Positions 1-6,281 of a stretch of DNA of 12,548 nucleotides are shown here, piece by piece (the stretch's first letter is position 1; every line of letters starts with the position of its first letter). The stretch is from Clostridiales bacterium UBA4821 (GTDB lineage: Bacteria > Bacillota > Clostridia > Acetivibrionales > UBA4821), in contig DHFP01000178.1 in assembly GCA_002402315.1 (NCBI GenBank), positions 1 through 12,548 on the forward strand. The letters run 5' to 3'. The position numbers and the translations under genes are program-made. A model generated the notes under the pieces. That model ran no database searches and was not told the DNA's origin. It saw only the letters and a list, made by a program, of their open reading frames with translations.

Positions 1-194
1 ACCTTCATGAGGATATGGCTGCAGAACAAAAGGCAAGAGCTACTTATGAATGGCTGATTAACCTTGCAGTTGATGACCCTGATGTGGTTGACCCGCTAAG
101 ATTCTTAAGGGAGAGGGAAGTAGTACATTTCCAGAGATTTGGTGAAGCATTGGAGATTGTACAGGATTATCTTGCAAGCAAAAAATTCTATTAA
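1..194 (+). CDS. cotJC: CotJC-type spore coat protein (manganese catalase family), C-terminal end only
   Basis: Only the last 63 codons are in the window, read from base 3 to the TAA at 192-194; the start lies to the left. The tail contains AAEQKARATYEWLI and FLREREVVHFQRFGEAL, which I recognise as the C-terminal helices of CotJC, a non-haem manganese-catalase-like protein of the spore inner coat. In this family the glutamate and histidine of REREVVHFQRFGE help form the dimanganese site. CotJC is normally the last gene of a cotJA-cotJB-cotJC operon expressed in the mother cell; the upstream partners cannot be seen here. A strong hairpin starts about nine bases after the stop but has no U-run on this strand. 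Family identity is recognised from sequence; the coat role is family knowledge. Confidence 0.85.
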   Translation, partial: LHEDMAAEQKARATYEWLINLAVDDPDVVDPLRFLREREVVHFQRFGEALEIVQDYLASKKFY

Positions 195-195
195 T

Positions 196-233
196 AAAAA
201 AAGAGGGTAAGTGCGTTTTGAGTCACTTACCCT
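196..233 (-). terminator. Rho-independent terminator of the riboswitch-controlled wall-protein gene
   Basis: A perfect 10-bp stem is formed by AGGGTAAGTG (204-213) and CACTTACCCT (224-233). On the minus strand it is followed after one base by seven Ts (complement of 196-202), the classic intrinsic terminator form. It lies 19 bases after the minus-strand gene ending at 252. On the plus strand the hairpin follows cotJC but is trailed by AAAAC, so it would stop that transcript less efficiently. Confidence 0.85.
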
Positions 234-251
234 AAAACATATTGGTGCTCT

Positions 252-1067
252 TTAATAACCTGATTGTGCTGCTTTGTAGACCATTGCCTGATGTGCTTCG
301 TCAACTCTGTCTGTTCCATGAGTTCTACTGTTCAAGAAATGAATGTCGAAATGTCCTCCCATATTGTTTCCTTTAATCTTATCAAGGTTGTAGCCTGGAC
401 CATAGCCTGAGGAACGCCAGTCGTTCACCCATATATCTCCCGGTAGATCCTCCCGTCCTGCGTGAGGCATTCCTGCCATAGATGCAGCTATTTTTCTGCC
501 GTTTACAACTACTATTACTGCTCTTCTTGCCCAACTCCATTGACCGCTGTAAATCTTCTTCAAGATATTTGTGTCTTCAGTTGTCAGAGTTTCAACGTCA
601 GCATGATTGTAACCGTATGTCCGCCTAACATTAAAACTTGTGTCGGTATATACGTCAATCACCTTGGCATTTGCTCCTCTATAGAATATATTCTCTGCGT
701 TGTCGAACCAGGGTACTAGAAGACTCCTATTGATTGTGCCGCTTCTGGAAACAGTAACAGTTCTTCCAAGAAGCCTGTCAATTTTAGAATATGTTTGGGA
801 TCCAACGATGCCGTCTGCTGTTAAGCCATACTTCGATTGGAATTTGATAACAGATGTTTTTGTAGTAGATCCGAAATATCCAGTAGGTGTTACATAGAAG
901 AATCCAAGAGTTTTAAGATCGGTCTGAAGACTTTTGACGTATGTCCCACTCATTCCCAGCTTTAGAATTGGGCGGTTGATGGTCTCTGCGCTTACTTGAT
1001 TTAAAGGAAACAAGACAAATAAAAACAGGAGGGTAGACAGTAAAAATACCATCTTTTTCTTTTGCAT
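252..1067 (-). CDS. Secreted peptidoglycan-binding protein with an unassigned C-terminal domain
   Basis: A 271-residue exported protein. Residues 1-27 form a signal peptide: KKK basic start, hydrophobic core, likely cleavage after VSA. Residues about 34-100 are a PG_binding_1 domain with the typical LGMSGTYVKSLQTDLKTLG start and a TADGIVGSQT end, which docks proteins on peptidoglycan. Residues about 115-271 form a second domain that I cannot name. It carries ASMAGMPHAG (195-204) and GHFDIHFLNSRTHG (238-251), rich in His and Asp, which would suit metal binding or catalysis, but this is inference. The ATG at 1067 is supported by GGAGA eight bases upstream. The gene is preceded by a c-di-AMP riboswitch and followed by its own terminator, so it is monocistronic and probably shut down when c-di-AMP is high, as for other wall genes of this regulon. 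Confidence 0.85.
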   Translation of the reverse strand: MQKKKMVFLLSTLLFLFVLFPLNQVSAETINRPILKLGMSGTYVKSLQTDLKTLGFFYVTPTGYFGSTTKTSVIKFQSKYGLTADGIVGSQTYSKIDRLLGRTVTVSRSGTINRSLLVPWFDNAENIFYRGANAKVIDVYTDTSFNVRRTYGYNHADVETLTTEDTNILKKIYSGQWSWARRAVIVVVNGRKIAASMAGMPHAGREDLPGDIWVNDWRSSGYGPGYNLDKIKGNNMGGHFDIHFLNSRTHGTDRVDEAHQAMVYKAAQSGY

Positions 1068-1078
1068 TATTCAGTTCT

Positions 1079-1130
1079 CCTCTCTTTTGATTGCCTACGA
1101 GGTTAGTTGACGGGTTAGGTAAAAGAGAAA
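1079..1130 (-). promoter_or_regulatory. Possible riboswitch expression platform: aptamer loop complementary to the Shine-Dalgarno region
   Basis: In the minus-strand RNA, UUUCUCUUUU (complement of 1121-1130) can pair over ten positions with AAAAGAGAGG (complement of 1079-1088); eight are Watson-Crick and the last two are G-U. The second segment runs into the Shine-Dalgarno AGGAGA of the gene starting at 1067. The first segment is the apical loop of a small aptamer hairpin closed by AGGGU (1132-1136) and ACCU (1117-1120). The contact could therefore form as a loop-to-tail interaction without unfolding the ligand pocket. The complementarity is visible; the function is inferred. Confidence 0.4.
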
Positions 1131-1199
1131 CACCCTGCCGGATTACCGACTTCACCCCAAGATTAAGATCCCCCGTTTCTTTATATAAGAATTCGGCTT
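1090..1199 (-). promoter_or_regulatory. c-di-AMP riboswitch (ydaO/yuaA family)
   Basis: Read on the minus strand, this leader holds the conserved blocks of the ydaO/yuaA aptamer in order: GCCGAA at the 5' end, ACGGGGGATC, TGGGGTGAAGTCGG, then AACCCGTCAACTAACCTCG followed by TAGGCAAT. The known ligand is cyclic di-AMP, and the class controls wall-remodelling enzymes and ion or osmolyte transporters, normally as an OFF switch. The start codon of the wall-binding protein lies only 22 bases beyond the aptamer. There is no room for a terminator hairpin with a U-run in that gap, so control of translation is more likely than attenuation. The outer P1 helix appears short, with only GCC/GGC clearly paired. 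Confidence 0.92.
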
Positions 1200-1205
1200 A
1201 AGAAG

Positions 1206-1211
1206 ATTATA
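1206..1211 (-). promoter_or_regulatory. Extended -10 promoter of the c-di-AMP riboswitch transcript
   Basis: The minus strand reads TGCTATAAT, a perfect -10 hexamer with the upstream TG of an extended -10 element. No good -35 box is found at 16-18 bases. The predicted transcription start near 1199 falls exactly at the 5' edge of the riboswitch aptamer, which supports both calls. Confidence 0.75.
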
Positions 1212-1311
1212 GCATGATAGGGTTAGCTAAAATAGAAGTAAGATATGGCAATACTTCACAGGGCTTGAGCCAGGCAAATTAAAGATATGTCATGTAATAT
1301 TTGCTAAGGGT

Positions 1312-2247
1312 CTATTTTATAAACAATCCGTTTATTATAATTATCGACAGCATAATATAGAATGAACTCTCCAATATGGAGTAACCAACATTATTTTCTT
1401 CAAACAATTGGTGATCTATATCAATTGCTAAAATAGCGTTCATAACTAATTTTGAGCCACTCACGAACACAATCATTATAAGGTAGATTACACATATAAA
1501 AATAGTTACATCAATTATGTTAAAAATATTGTACCAGCCGGATGCCGGTATTCGAAACCATTCTATGGAGGAAAATATTATTAGATTTACAGCAATTGTA
1601 TGACCTAGTAGCAGAATTCCGGCACAAACATTATCGTCAATAAACAGTTCTTTAAATAATGATGAATGTTTTGGATAGAATAAAGTCTTATGTACACTCA
1701 AAAGTCCTAAAGTCATAATAAATACCAAGCCGATTCTTATTAAATTTGTAAATAAGTTTTCTGCAAAAAAGTTTTCTTGAAGCAGCATGCCAATAACAAG
1801 TGTAGAAATAGAAATACTGAACAGTGAAGCTGCAATATTTTCTTGTTTAAAAATTTCATCCTCAAGGTCTATTTCATACTTTAATGTCCATTTTCCTATT
1901 AATTTAATTGCTTTACTCGCTAAATATCTAAATAATGATAAAATTAATATATATATAATAATATAGCTAATTATTGCTAACAAATCTACAAATTTACCTT
2001 GATAAATGAATTTTCCGGATGGTACCATTAACATTGATACAAGAAATAAAGCTGGTATTAAAAATCCCCCTATAAATTCCAGCCAGATGGTTAGGCTGTT
2101 CTTTTTAAATAATACGTCTTTTAAAGATAAACCTCTTAAGAATAATCTGTTATAAACTAACCATCCTAGAAGTATAACAGTAAAGAGAATGATTGACACA
2201 GAGAGAAAAAGCATAAAAATATCATTTATGAAATTATTTGTATTCAA
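1312..2247 (-). CDS. Eight-helix membrane protein with DUF350-like repeats
   Basis: A 311-residue integral membrane protein starting at a TTG. About eight hydrophobic helices are visible (new numbering, roughly 10-33, 54-74, 87-110, 137-156, 170-190, 207-227, 242-264, 288-309). Three segments share an Asn followed by a small-residue helix: ENIAASLFS (136-144), DNVCAGILL (205-213) and NNVGYSILE (285-293). This resembles the DUF350 / UPF0719 (YjfL) family, whose repeats have N-x-A-A patterns. The match is moderate and the family has no settled function. An upstream in-frame ATG at 2298 would lie above the -10 box at 2287-2292, whereas TTG 2247 has AGGAGGT six bases upstream. It is divergent from a bitopic membrane protein and a double-MshEN protein, which suggests a joint envelope role. 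No clear terminator follows before the next minus-strand promoter. Confidence 0.7.
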   Translation of the reverse strand: MNTNNFINDIFMLFLSVSIILFTVILLGWLVYNRLFLRGLSLKDVLFKKNSLTIWLEFIGGFLIPALFLVSMLMVPSGKFIYQGKFVDLLAIISYIIIYILILSLFRYLASKAIKLIGKWTLKYEIDLEDEIFKQENIAASLFSISISTLVIGMLLQENFFAENLFTNLIRIGLVFIMTLGLLSVHKTLFYPKHSSLFKELFIDDNVCAGILLLGHTIAVNLIIFSSIEWFRIPASGWYNIFNIIDVTIFICVIYLIMIVFVSGSKLVMNAILAIDIDHQLFEENNVGYSILESSFYIMLSIIIINGLFIK

Positions 2248-2253
2248 GGTTTT

Positions 2254-2260
2254 ACCTCCT
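2254..2260 (-). promoter_or_regulatory. Ribosome binding site that decides the TTG start of the DUF350-like gene
   Basis: The minus strand reads AGGAGGT, then six bases, then TTG at 2247. The longer reading from ATG 2298 has no ribosome binding site and would start upstream of the predicted transcript. Confidence 0.75.
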
Positions 2261-2286
2261 ATTACCAAAAATCGTAGGACAATTAG

Positions 2287-2292
2287 ATTATA
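2287..2292 (-). promoter_or_regulatory. Extended -10 promoter of the DUF350-like gene
   Basis: The minus strand reads TGTTATAAT, a perfect -10 preceded by TG. No convincing -35 is seen. The predicted start near 2280 leaves about 33 bases of leader before the TTG codon. Confidence 0.6.
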
Positions 2293-2316
2293 ACACATAA
2301 AGAATTATTTATTGTA

Positions 2317-2344
2317 TTGTAATATGGAAAAAATATATTATAAT
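2317..2344 (+). promoter_or_regulatory. Promoter of the bitopic protein / double-MshEN operon
   Basis: TTGTAA (2317-2322), a 16-base spacer and a perfect TATAAT (2339-2344). The predicted start is near 2351. It is back-to-back with the minus-strand promoter, with the two -10 boxes about 50 bases apart, so one regulator bound between them could control both units. Confidence 0.7.
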
Positions 2345-2380
2345 TTTATTAATAGGATGATTTTGCGAGGTTATAAACAT

Positions 2381-3280
2381 ATGAAAAAGAGTATCCGGAT
2401 AGATGAAAATAATGCTAATATTTTAAATGATGACATACAAGAAGAGATTAGTGAATTTGATCAGGAACTTATGCAAAAATCAAACAATCGGAAAAATAAA
2501 GAAGAGTCAACTCCAAATTTTGATATTAGCTTTAGCAGTATAGTCAGTGTTATATTCATAGGACTTCTTATAGCTGCAGTTGCATTCAAATTTATATTTC
2601 CTACCATTGATTCCCTGGATGCAAACATAACTCATAAAAAAATTGGACAATCAGTTGTCTATAATTATTTCAACCTATTGGAAAATACTAACTATGCCGA
2701 AGCATTAAAACTGCTGGATATTGATGACGGCAATTTATCAATAGAATCACTTCTAAATGAGGTGAAACAGCAATTTGGAACAACCAGCATTGTTGACTGT
2801 AGTGTGCTAAATGTTACTGAGAATATTGACTACTCCATAGTAAATACAGTAATCTCATTTTTAAATGACGGTAAAATGCAGACTAAGAATCAGGATATTC
2901 TGGTTAAAAATACACCGAAGGGCTGGAAAATAAGTTTGAATGGCGTAATTAAGAAATTTAAAGTGGACCCTGTTTCAGCAACCTTTAATAAAAATCTTAC
3001 CCTCACATTAGATGAAATTGAGTATTGTGTCGAGGGAATTAACTTTAAGATTAAAGTTCAAAATAACTCTTATAATAGCATTAATATGAAGGGTAAACTG
3101 ACGTTGAAGACTACAACGGGAAGTTATCCTTCTGATATAGAAAAAATGGTAAACCCTAAAGTAAATTACGGTCATAATGTATTATTCGACAATGCTGCAG
3201 GTGAACCAATTGAAATGATAATTAAATTAGAAGGAAAAGATATTTCCGAACGGACACTTCCAATTGCTGTTAAAAACTAA
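2381..3280 (+). CDS. Single-pass membrane protein of unknown function
   Basis: A 299-residue protein that I do not recognise. Residues 1-50 are charged and rich in Asp, Glu, Asn and Lys, so probably cytoplasmic. Residues about 53-74 (IVSVIFIGLLIAAVAF and following) form one membrane helix. The remaining 225 residues should be outside. The first part of that (about 85-190) looks like a small alpha/beta fold of the NTF2 / DUF4878 lumenal type, with YNYFNLLENTNYAEALKLL followed by strands. The rest is strand-rich and Ig-like. An in-frame TTG at 2312 lies inside the -35 region, and ATG 2357 would be almost at the transcript start. ATG 2381 has GCGAGG ten bases upstream. The next gene follows after 29 bases with no terminator, so the two form an operon. 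Confidence 0.7.
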   Translation: MKKSIRIDENNANILNDDIQEEISEFDQELMQKSNNRKNKEESTPNFDISFSSIVSVIFIGLLIAAVAFKFIFPTIDSLDANITHKKIGQSVVYNYFNLLENTNYAEALKLLDIDDGNLSIESLLNEVKQQFGTTSIVDCSVLNVTENIDYSIVNTVISFLNDGKMQTKNQDILVKNTPKGWKISLNGVIKKFKVDPVSATFNKNLTLTLDEIEYCVEGINFKIKVQNNSYNSINMKGKLTLKTTTGSYPSDIEKMVNPKVNYGHNVLFDNAAGEPIEMIIKLEGKDISERTLPIAVKN

Positions 3281-3309
3281 TCGCTATTTATTATACGAGG
3301 GGGAAAATC

Positions 3310-4302
3310 ATGAAAAGAATGTTAAAGAAATTGAAGAAAAAGTTTTTAGCTTATTTTAGTGAAGGTGAAGAAGAAATTAAAATTATGAAGAAAGAAAAAA
3401 ACGGCTTAGGGAATTACCTCCTTGAGAAAGGCATAATAACTGAACTACAACTGAAGACTGCATTAGATTATCAAAGTGAAAATTCACATAAGAAAATTGG
3501 AGAGGTATTAACCGATATTGATATACTGGGGGAAGAAGAAGTCCTAAAGGAGCTTGCCGGCTACATGGAGGTTAATTATATTATATTAGAAAACTTTACT
3601 TACCCATTAACCCTCCAGAATTTTTTTAAAAGGAGTATGATGATTGAGCAGTTGTTTGTACCTTATGACCTATCCGGCAATATAATCAGTATTGCTATAA
3701 GTGATATTAATAATAGTGAATTGAAGAACTCAATTGAGCAAGCAATTAATTTCGCAAAAGAGCATTACCATATTTCATACTACCTTTCTCTTCCAAGCAT
3801 GATAAGAAGATTTATATATAATTCTTATGCAAAACATCCACATAAAACAGGTTTATTAAGTAAGAGAAAGAAGTTTGGAGAGTACCTGTTGGAGAAACAG
3901 ATCGTAACAAAGGAACAGTTGGACGAAGTATTAAAATACCAACATAAGTTTATACACAAACGGTTAGGTGAACTGCTTTATGAAATGAAAATATTAGAAC
4001 GTGAGCAAGCATTAAGAGAGCTTGCAGCACATGAAAGCAAAGAATATGAGTCATTAGATGACCGGAAGCCCCAGGATAAATTAATTAAATTATTTGATAT
4101 TAAGTTTATGAGGGAAAATCATTTTGTACCGTTCGAAAGAGAAAATGACACTATAAAGATTGCAATTAACAATATCTTTAATGATGAACATATTGAAGCT
4201 ATTGAGTCAGAACTAGAAAAGCAAGGTTTAAATACTAAGTTTTACATTTCTTTAAAAGACTCAATTGAACACTTTCTTGATAGGGCCTTAAAGTTAGACT
4301 GA
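3310..4302 (+). CDS. Stand-alone tandem MshEN-domain protein (possible c-di-GMP receptor)
   Basis: A 330-residue soluble protein with a very basic start (KRMLKKLKKKF) and two copies of the MshEN / T2SSE_N module, at about 32-170 and 187-325. Each copy begins with two 24-residue segments of the type LG-x2-L-x3-G-x6-L-x3-L-x2-Q: 32-55 and 62-85, then 188-211 and 218-241. In MshE-type secretion and pilus ATPases this fold binds c-di-GMP. Here the first segment keeps L33, G34, L37, G41, L48, L52 and Q55. The second copy has Gln197 in place of the Gly, and each spacer is one residue longer than I expect, so binding is not assured. No Walker motifs or ATPase domain follow, so this is not PilB or GspE. 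GAGGGGG lies seven bases before the ATG. It is co-transcribed with the bitopic membrane protein. Confidence 0.75.
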   Translation: MKRMLKKLKKKFLAYFSEGEEEIKIMKKEKNGLGNYLLEKGIITELQLKTALDYQSENSHKKIGEVLTDIDILGEEEVLKELAGYMEVNYIILENFTYPLTLQNFFKRSMMIEQLFVPYDLSGNIISIAISDINNSELKNSIEQAINFAKEHYHISYYLSLPSMIRRFIYNSYAKHPHKTGLLSKRKKFGEYLLEKQIVTKEQLDEVLKYQHKFIHKRLGELLYEMKILEREQALRELAAHESKEYESLDDRKPQDKLIKLFDIKFMRENHFVPFERENDTIKIAINNIFNDEHIEAIESELEKQGLNTKFYISLKDSIEHFLDRALKLD

Positions 4303-4381
4303 TACTCTTATTAAGTGAAAAACCTTGTATTGTTGTTTTTTAATAAAAGAGGCTTTATAATTAACTCATAAAAGAATATAC

Positions 4382-4387
4382 TATAAT
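4382..4387 (+). promoter_or_regulatory. Probable -10 box of htpX
   Basis: A perfect TATAAT about 30 bases before the htpX start. The -35 is poor (TTAACT at 4361-4366 with a 15-base spacer). No CIRCE inverted repeat is seen, so HrcA control is not suggested by the sequence. Confidence 0.5.
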
Positions 4388-4416
4388 AAATAATCTGCAT
4401 ATTAGGAGGAAATGAA

Positions 4417-5295
4417 ATGGGAAAAAGAATTTTACTGCTTGTTGTAACCAACATGCTTGTAATTATAACAATCGGAGTTGTTCTTTCTGTGCTGGGTGTT
4501 GGTTCTTATATTAATGCCGAGGAAGGCATTGACTTCGGAGCATTGCTTATTTTCAGCGCAGTCATAGGGTTTTCGGGTGCATTTATCTCGCTGGCTCTAT
4601 CACGGTGGATGGCAAAGACAATGATGAATGTCAGGGTATTAAACCCAAATGGTCCATTGTCCTCGAGCGAAAGGGCAATTGTTGATAAAGTATATAATTT
4701 TTCACGGGCTGCCGGACTTACTGTTATGCCGGAAGTAGGTATTTATGATTCCCCGGAAGTAAATGCGTTTGCAACCGGTCCATCCAAACGCCGTTCTTTG
4801 GTAGCAGTTTCAACAGGGCTTATTAATGCAATGGATAATAACGCAGTAGAAGGTGTATTGGCTCACGAGGTTGCACACATAGCAAACGGCGATATGGTTA
4901 CTATGACCCTTTTGCAAGGGGTTGTCAATACGTTTGTCGTATTCTTGGCACGTATTGTTGCCTGGACTGTCTCCCGATTAGTAAAAGAAGACCTGGCTCC
5001 GATTGTGCATTTCGTGTCCGTAATAGTTTTCCAAATATTATTCTCAATATTGGGAAGCTTGGTTGTGCTCGCATTTTCACGGTATCGTGAATTCCATGCT
5101 GACAAGGGGGGCGCAAACCTCGCCGGCAGAGATACAATGATTCATGCATTGCAATCGTTAAAAAATCATGTAAATATGGTTGATAATAAACAAGCATCAC
5201 TGGCTACGCTTAAGATTAACAGTAAAAGTGGAATAAGCATGTTGTTTTCCAGCCATCCTGACTTGAGTGAGCGCATACGCCGTCTTGAATTGTAG
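4417..5295 (+). CDS. htpX: HtpX, membrane zinc metalloprotease (M48B)
   Basis: A 292-residue membrane protease, the same length as E. coli HtpX (293). The zinc site is HEVAH at 150-154, and the third ligand is Glu225 in SRYREFHADK. Two N-terminal helices (about 4-27 and 42-62) and a hydrophobic pair (about 163-186 and 195-220) place the active site on the cytoplasmic face. Known relatives degrade misfolded or damaged membrane proteins together with FtsH. AGGAGG lies seven bases before ATG 4417; an out-of-frame ATG at 4412 is ignored. It has its own -10 upstream and a strong terminator downstream, so it is probably monocistronic. All key residues are intact. Confidence 0.95.
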   Translation: MGKRILLLVVTNMLVIITIGVVLSVLGVGSYINAEEGIDFGALLIFSAVIGFSGAFISLALSRWMAKTMMNVRVLNPNGPLSSSERAIVDKVYNFSRAAGLTVMPEVGIYDSPEVNAFATGPSKRRSLVAVSTGLINAMDNNAVEGVLAHEVAHIANGDMVTMTLLQGVVNTFVVFLARIVAWTVSRLVKEDLAPIVHFVSVIVFQILFSILGSLVVLAFSRYREFHADKGGANLAGRDTMIHALQSLKNHVNMVDNKQASLATLKINSKSGISMLFSSHPDLSERIRRLEL

Positions 5296-5325
5296 CAGCA
5301 AGTAAGACTAGCTTAATGCATCATC

Positions 5326-5382
5326 AAATATCCTCCTGTGGAAAATATTGATATTAAGACATAGGGGGATATTTCTTCTTTT
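5326..5382 (+). terminator. Terminator after htpX
   Basis: A 15-bp stem with two G-U pairs forms between 5326-5340 (AAATATCCTCCTGTG) and 5360-5374 (CATAGGGGGATATTT), followed by CTTCTTTTTT. It sits between convergent genes. The minus-strand side has only a short T-run, so it mainly serves htpX, with possible partial use by the dehydrogenase gene ending at 5383. Confidence 0.85.
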
Positions 5383-6123
5383 TTAAATAACAAAACCGCC
5401 GTTGGGACTTATCAATTGCCCGGTTATAAAATCCGCTTTTTCAGAAGCCAGAAACAGTGTTGTATAAGCAACATCTTTCATTGTGCCTAATCTTAAAAGC
5501 GGGGTTTGATTTATCAATTCATTTATCTCATCCCGGTTGTATTCCGAAATCATGCTTGTCCTGATTATACCCGGAGCGACACAGTTTACCTGAATATTAC
5601 ATGGTCCCAACTCTTTTGCGAGCGCTTTTGTAAACCCTATAATTCCCGCTTTGGCTGCAGAGTAATGAACCTCACAGGAAGCTCCTGTCATGCCCCAGAT
5701 GGAAGATACATTTATAATTTTGCCGTATTTTTGACTTATCATATGCTTTACTACACTTGAGGTGCAGTTAAAAACTCCTTTAAGGTTTACGTCCATCATC
5801 CTATCCCAATCGGATTGTGTTATATCGGTAAACAGCTTGGTCTGGCTTATTGCGGCATTGTTAACAAGCACATTAATATTTTTAAAGGTTTCAAGGCAGA
5901 ATTCAATCATATGATTAACTTCACCGGAATTTGATACATCTGCGTTGAATATTTCAGCGCAGCCCCCGTTTGATACTATGAAATCTTTCAGCTTCAGGGC
6001 TTCTTCACAGGAGTTATTATAGTTGATCAGGACATTGTAGCCTTCATTTGCGAAAGCCTTCGCCGTCTCATTTCCTATTCCTCTTGAAGCGCCGGTGATT
6101 ATGACTGTTTTTTTATTGCTCAA
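5383..6123 (-). CDS. Short-chain dehydrogenase/reductase, FabG-like
   Basis: A 246-residue classical SDR, the usual FabG length. From the TTG start the NAD(P) motif TGASRGIG is at 10-17, NNAA at 88-91, and the catalytic tetrad is N113, S141, Y154 and K158 (the YSAAK motif). The C-terminal ITGQLISPNGG is the usual end of FabG-type reductases, where a V-DGG is more common. The family reduces 3-oxoacyl-ACP or related keto groups with NADPH. It stands alone, outside any fatty acid synthesis operon, so the real substrate is open and I give no symbol. An ATG at 6153 adds ten residues but has no ribosome binding site and lies just after the predicted transcript start. TTG 6123 has GAGGGG ten bases upstream. 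The start is therefore likely but not certain. Confidence 0.85.
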   Translation of the reverse strand: MSNKKTVIITGASRGIGNETAKAFANEGYNVLINYNNSCEEALKLKDFIVSNGGCAEIFNADVSNSGEVNHMIEFCLETFKNINVLVNNAAISQTKLFTDITQSDWDRMMDVNLKGVFNCTSSVVKHMISQKYGKIINVSSIWGMTGASCEVHYSAAKAGIIGFTKALAKELGPCNIQVNCVAPGIIRTSMISEYNRDEINELINQTPLLRLGTMKDVAYTTLFLASEKADFITGQLISPNGGFVI

Positions 6124-6133
6124 TTTGATTCTT

Positions 6134-6139
6134 CCCCTC
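6134..6139 (-). promoter_or_regulatory. Ribosome binding site favouring the TTG start of the dehydrogenase gene
   Basis: The minus strand reads GAGGGG ten bases before TTG 6123. The alternative ATG 6153 lies upstream of this site and has no Shine-Dalgarno sequence of its own. Confidence 0.5.
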
Positions 6140-6164
6140 GGTTTATTCTTCATTGTTTGTCAGG

Positions 6165-6170
6165 ATTATA
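6165..6170 (-). promoter_or_regulatory. Extended -10 promoter of the dehydrogenase gene
   Basis: The minus strand reads TGATATAAT, a perfect -10 with upstream TG. No convincing -35 is present at 16-18 bases. The predicted start is near 6158. Confidence 0.55.
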
Positions 6171-6281
6171 TCATACTATTCGCACAAGGAAAAAGAGTAC
6201 TTTCTTTTATTGGCAAATTATTGTAAAATAAAGTTATATGAGGATTAATAGTAAACGAAAATAGTTATGGGGGTTTATTTA

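Noticed and set aside
1200..1311. Possible terminator for the DUF350-like gene.
   Set aside because: Only short imperfect inverted repeats such as GGCT/AGCC near 1262-1271 are present, without a T-run on the minus strand. I see no terminator in this stretch beyond the promoter at 1206-1211.
3310..4302. Reading the double-MshEN protein as a truncated PilB/GspE pilus ATPase.
   Set aside because: It has two modules rather than one, a proper stop followed by a gap and a new promoter, and no remnant of Walker A/B or zinc-binding ATPase sequence downstream.
4306..4350. Possible terminator after the double-MshEN gene (CTCTT..AAAAAC / GTTTTT..AAGAG).
   Set aside because: The stem is almost all A-T, has bulges and a long loop, and the U-run is inside the stem rather than after it. 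Not convincing enough to annotate.
4863..5200. Open frames on the minus strand inside htpX, and similar ones inside nusA, ylxQ, infB and the wall-protein gene.
   Set aside because: They oppose strong, family-matched genes, have no ribosome sites and encode no recognisable domains; they are shadows of the real frames.
6201..6240. Promoter for the nucleotidase gene (TTGGCA at 6210-6215 with TTATAT, or TTTCTT with TAAAAT).
   Set aside because: Two weak alternatives compete and neither has both boxes near consensus at a normal spacing; a promoter probably exists here but I cannot place it.
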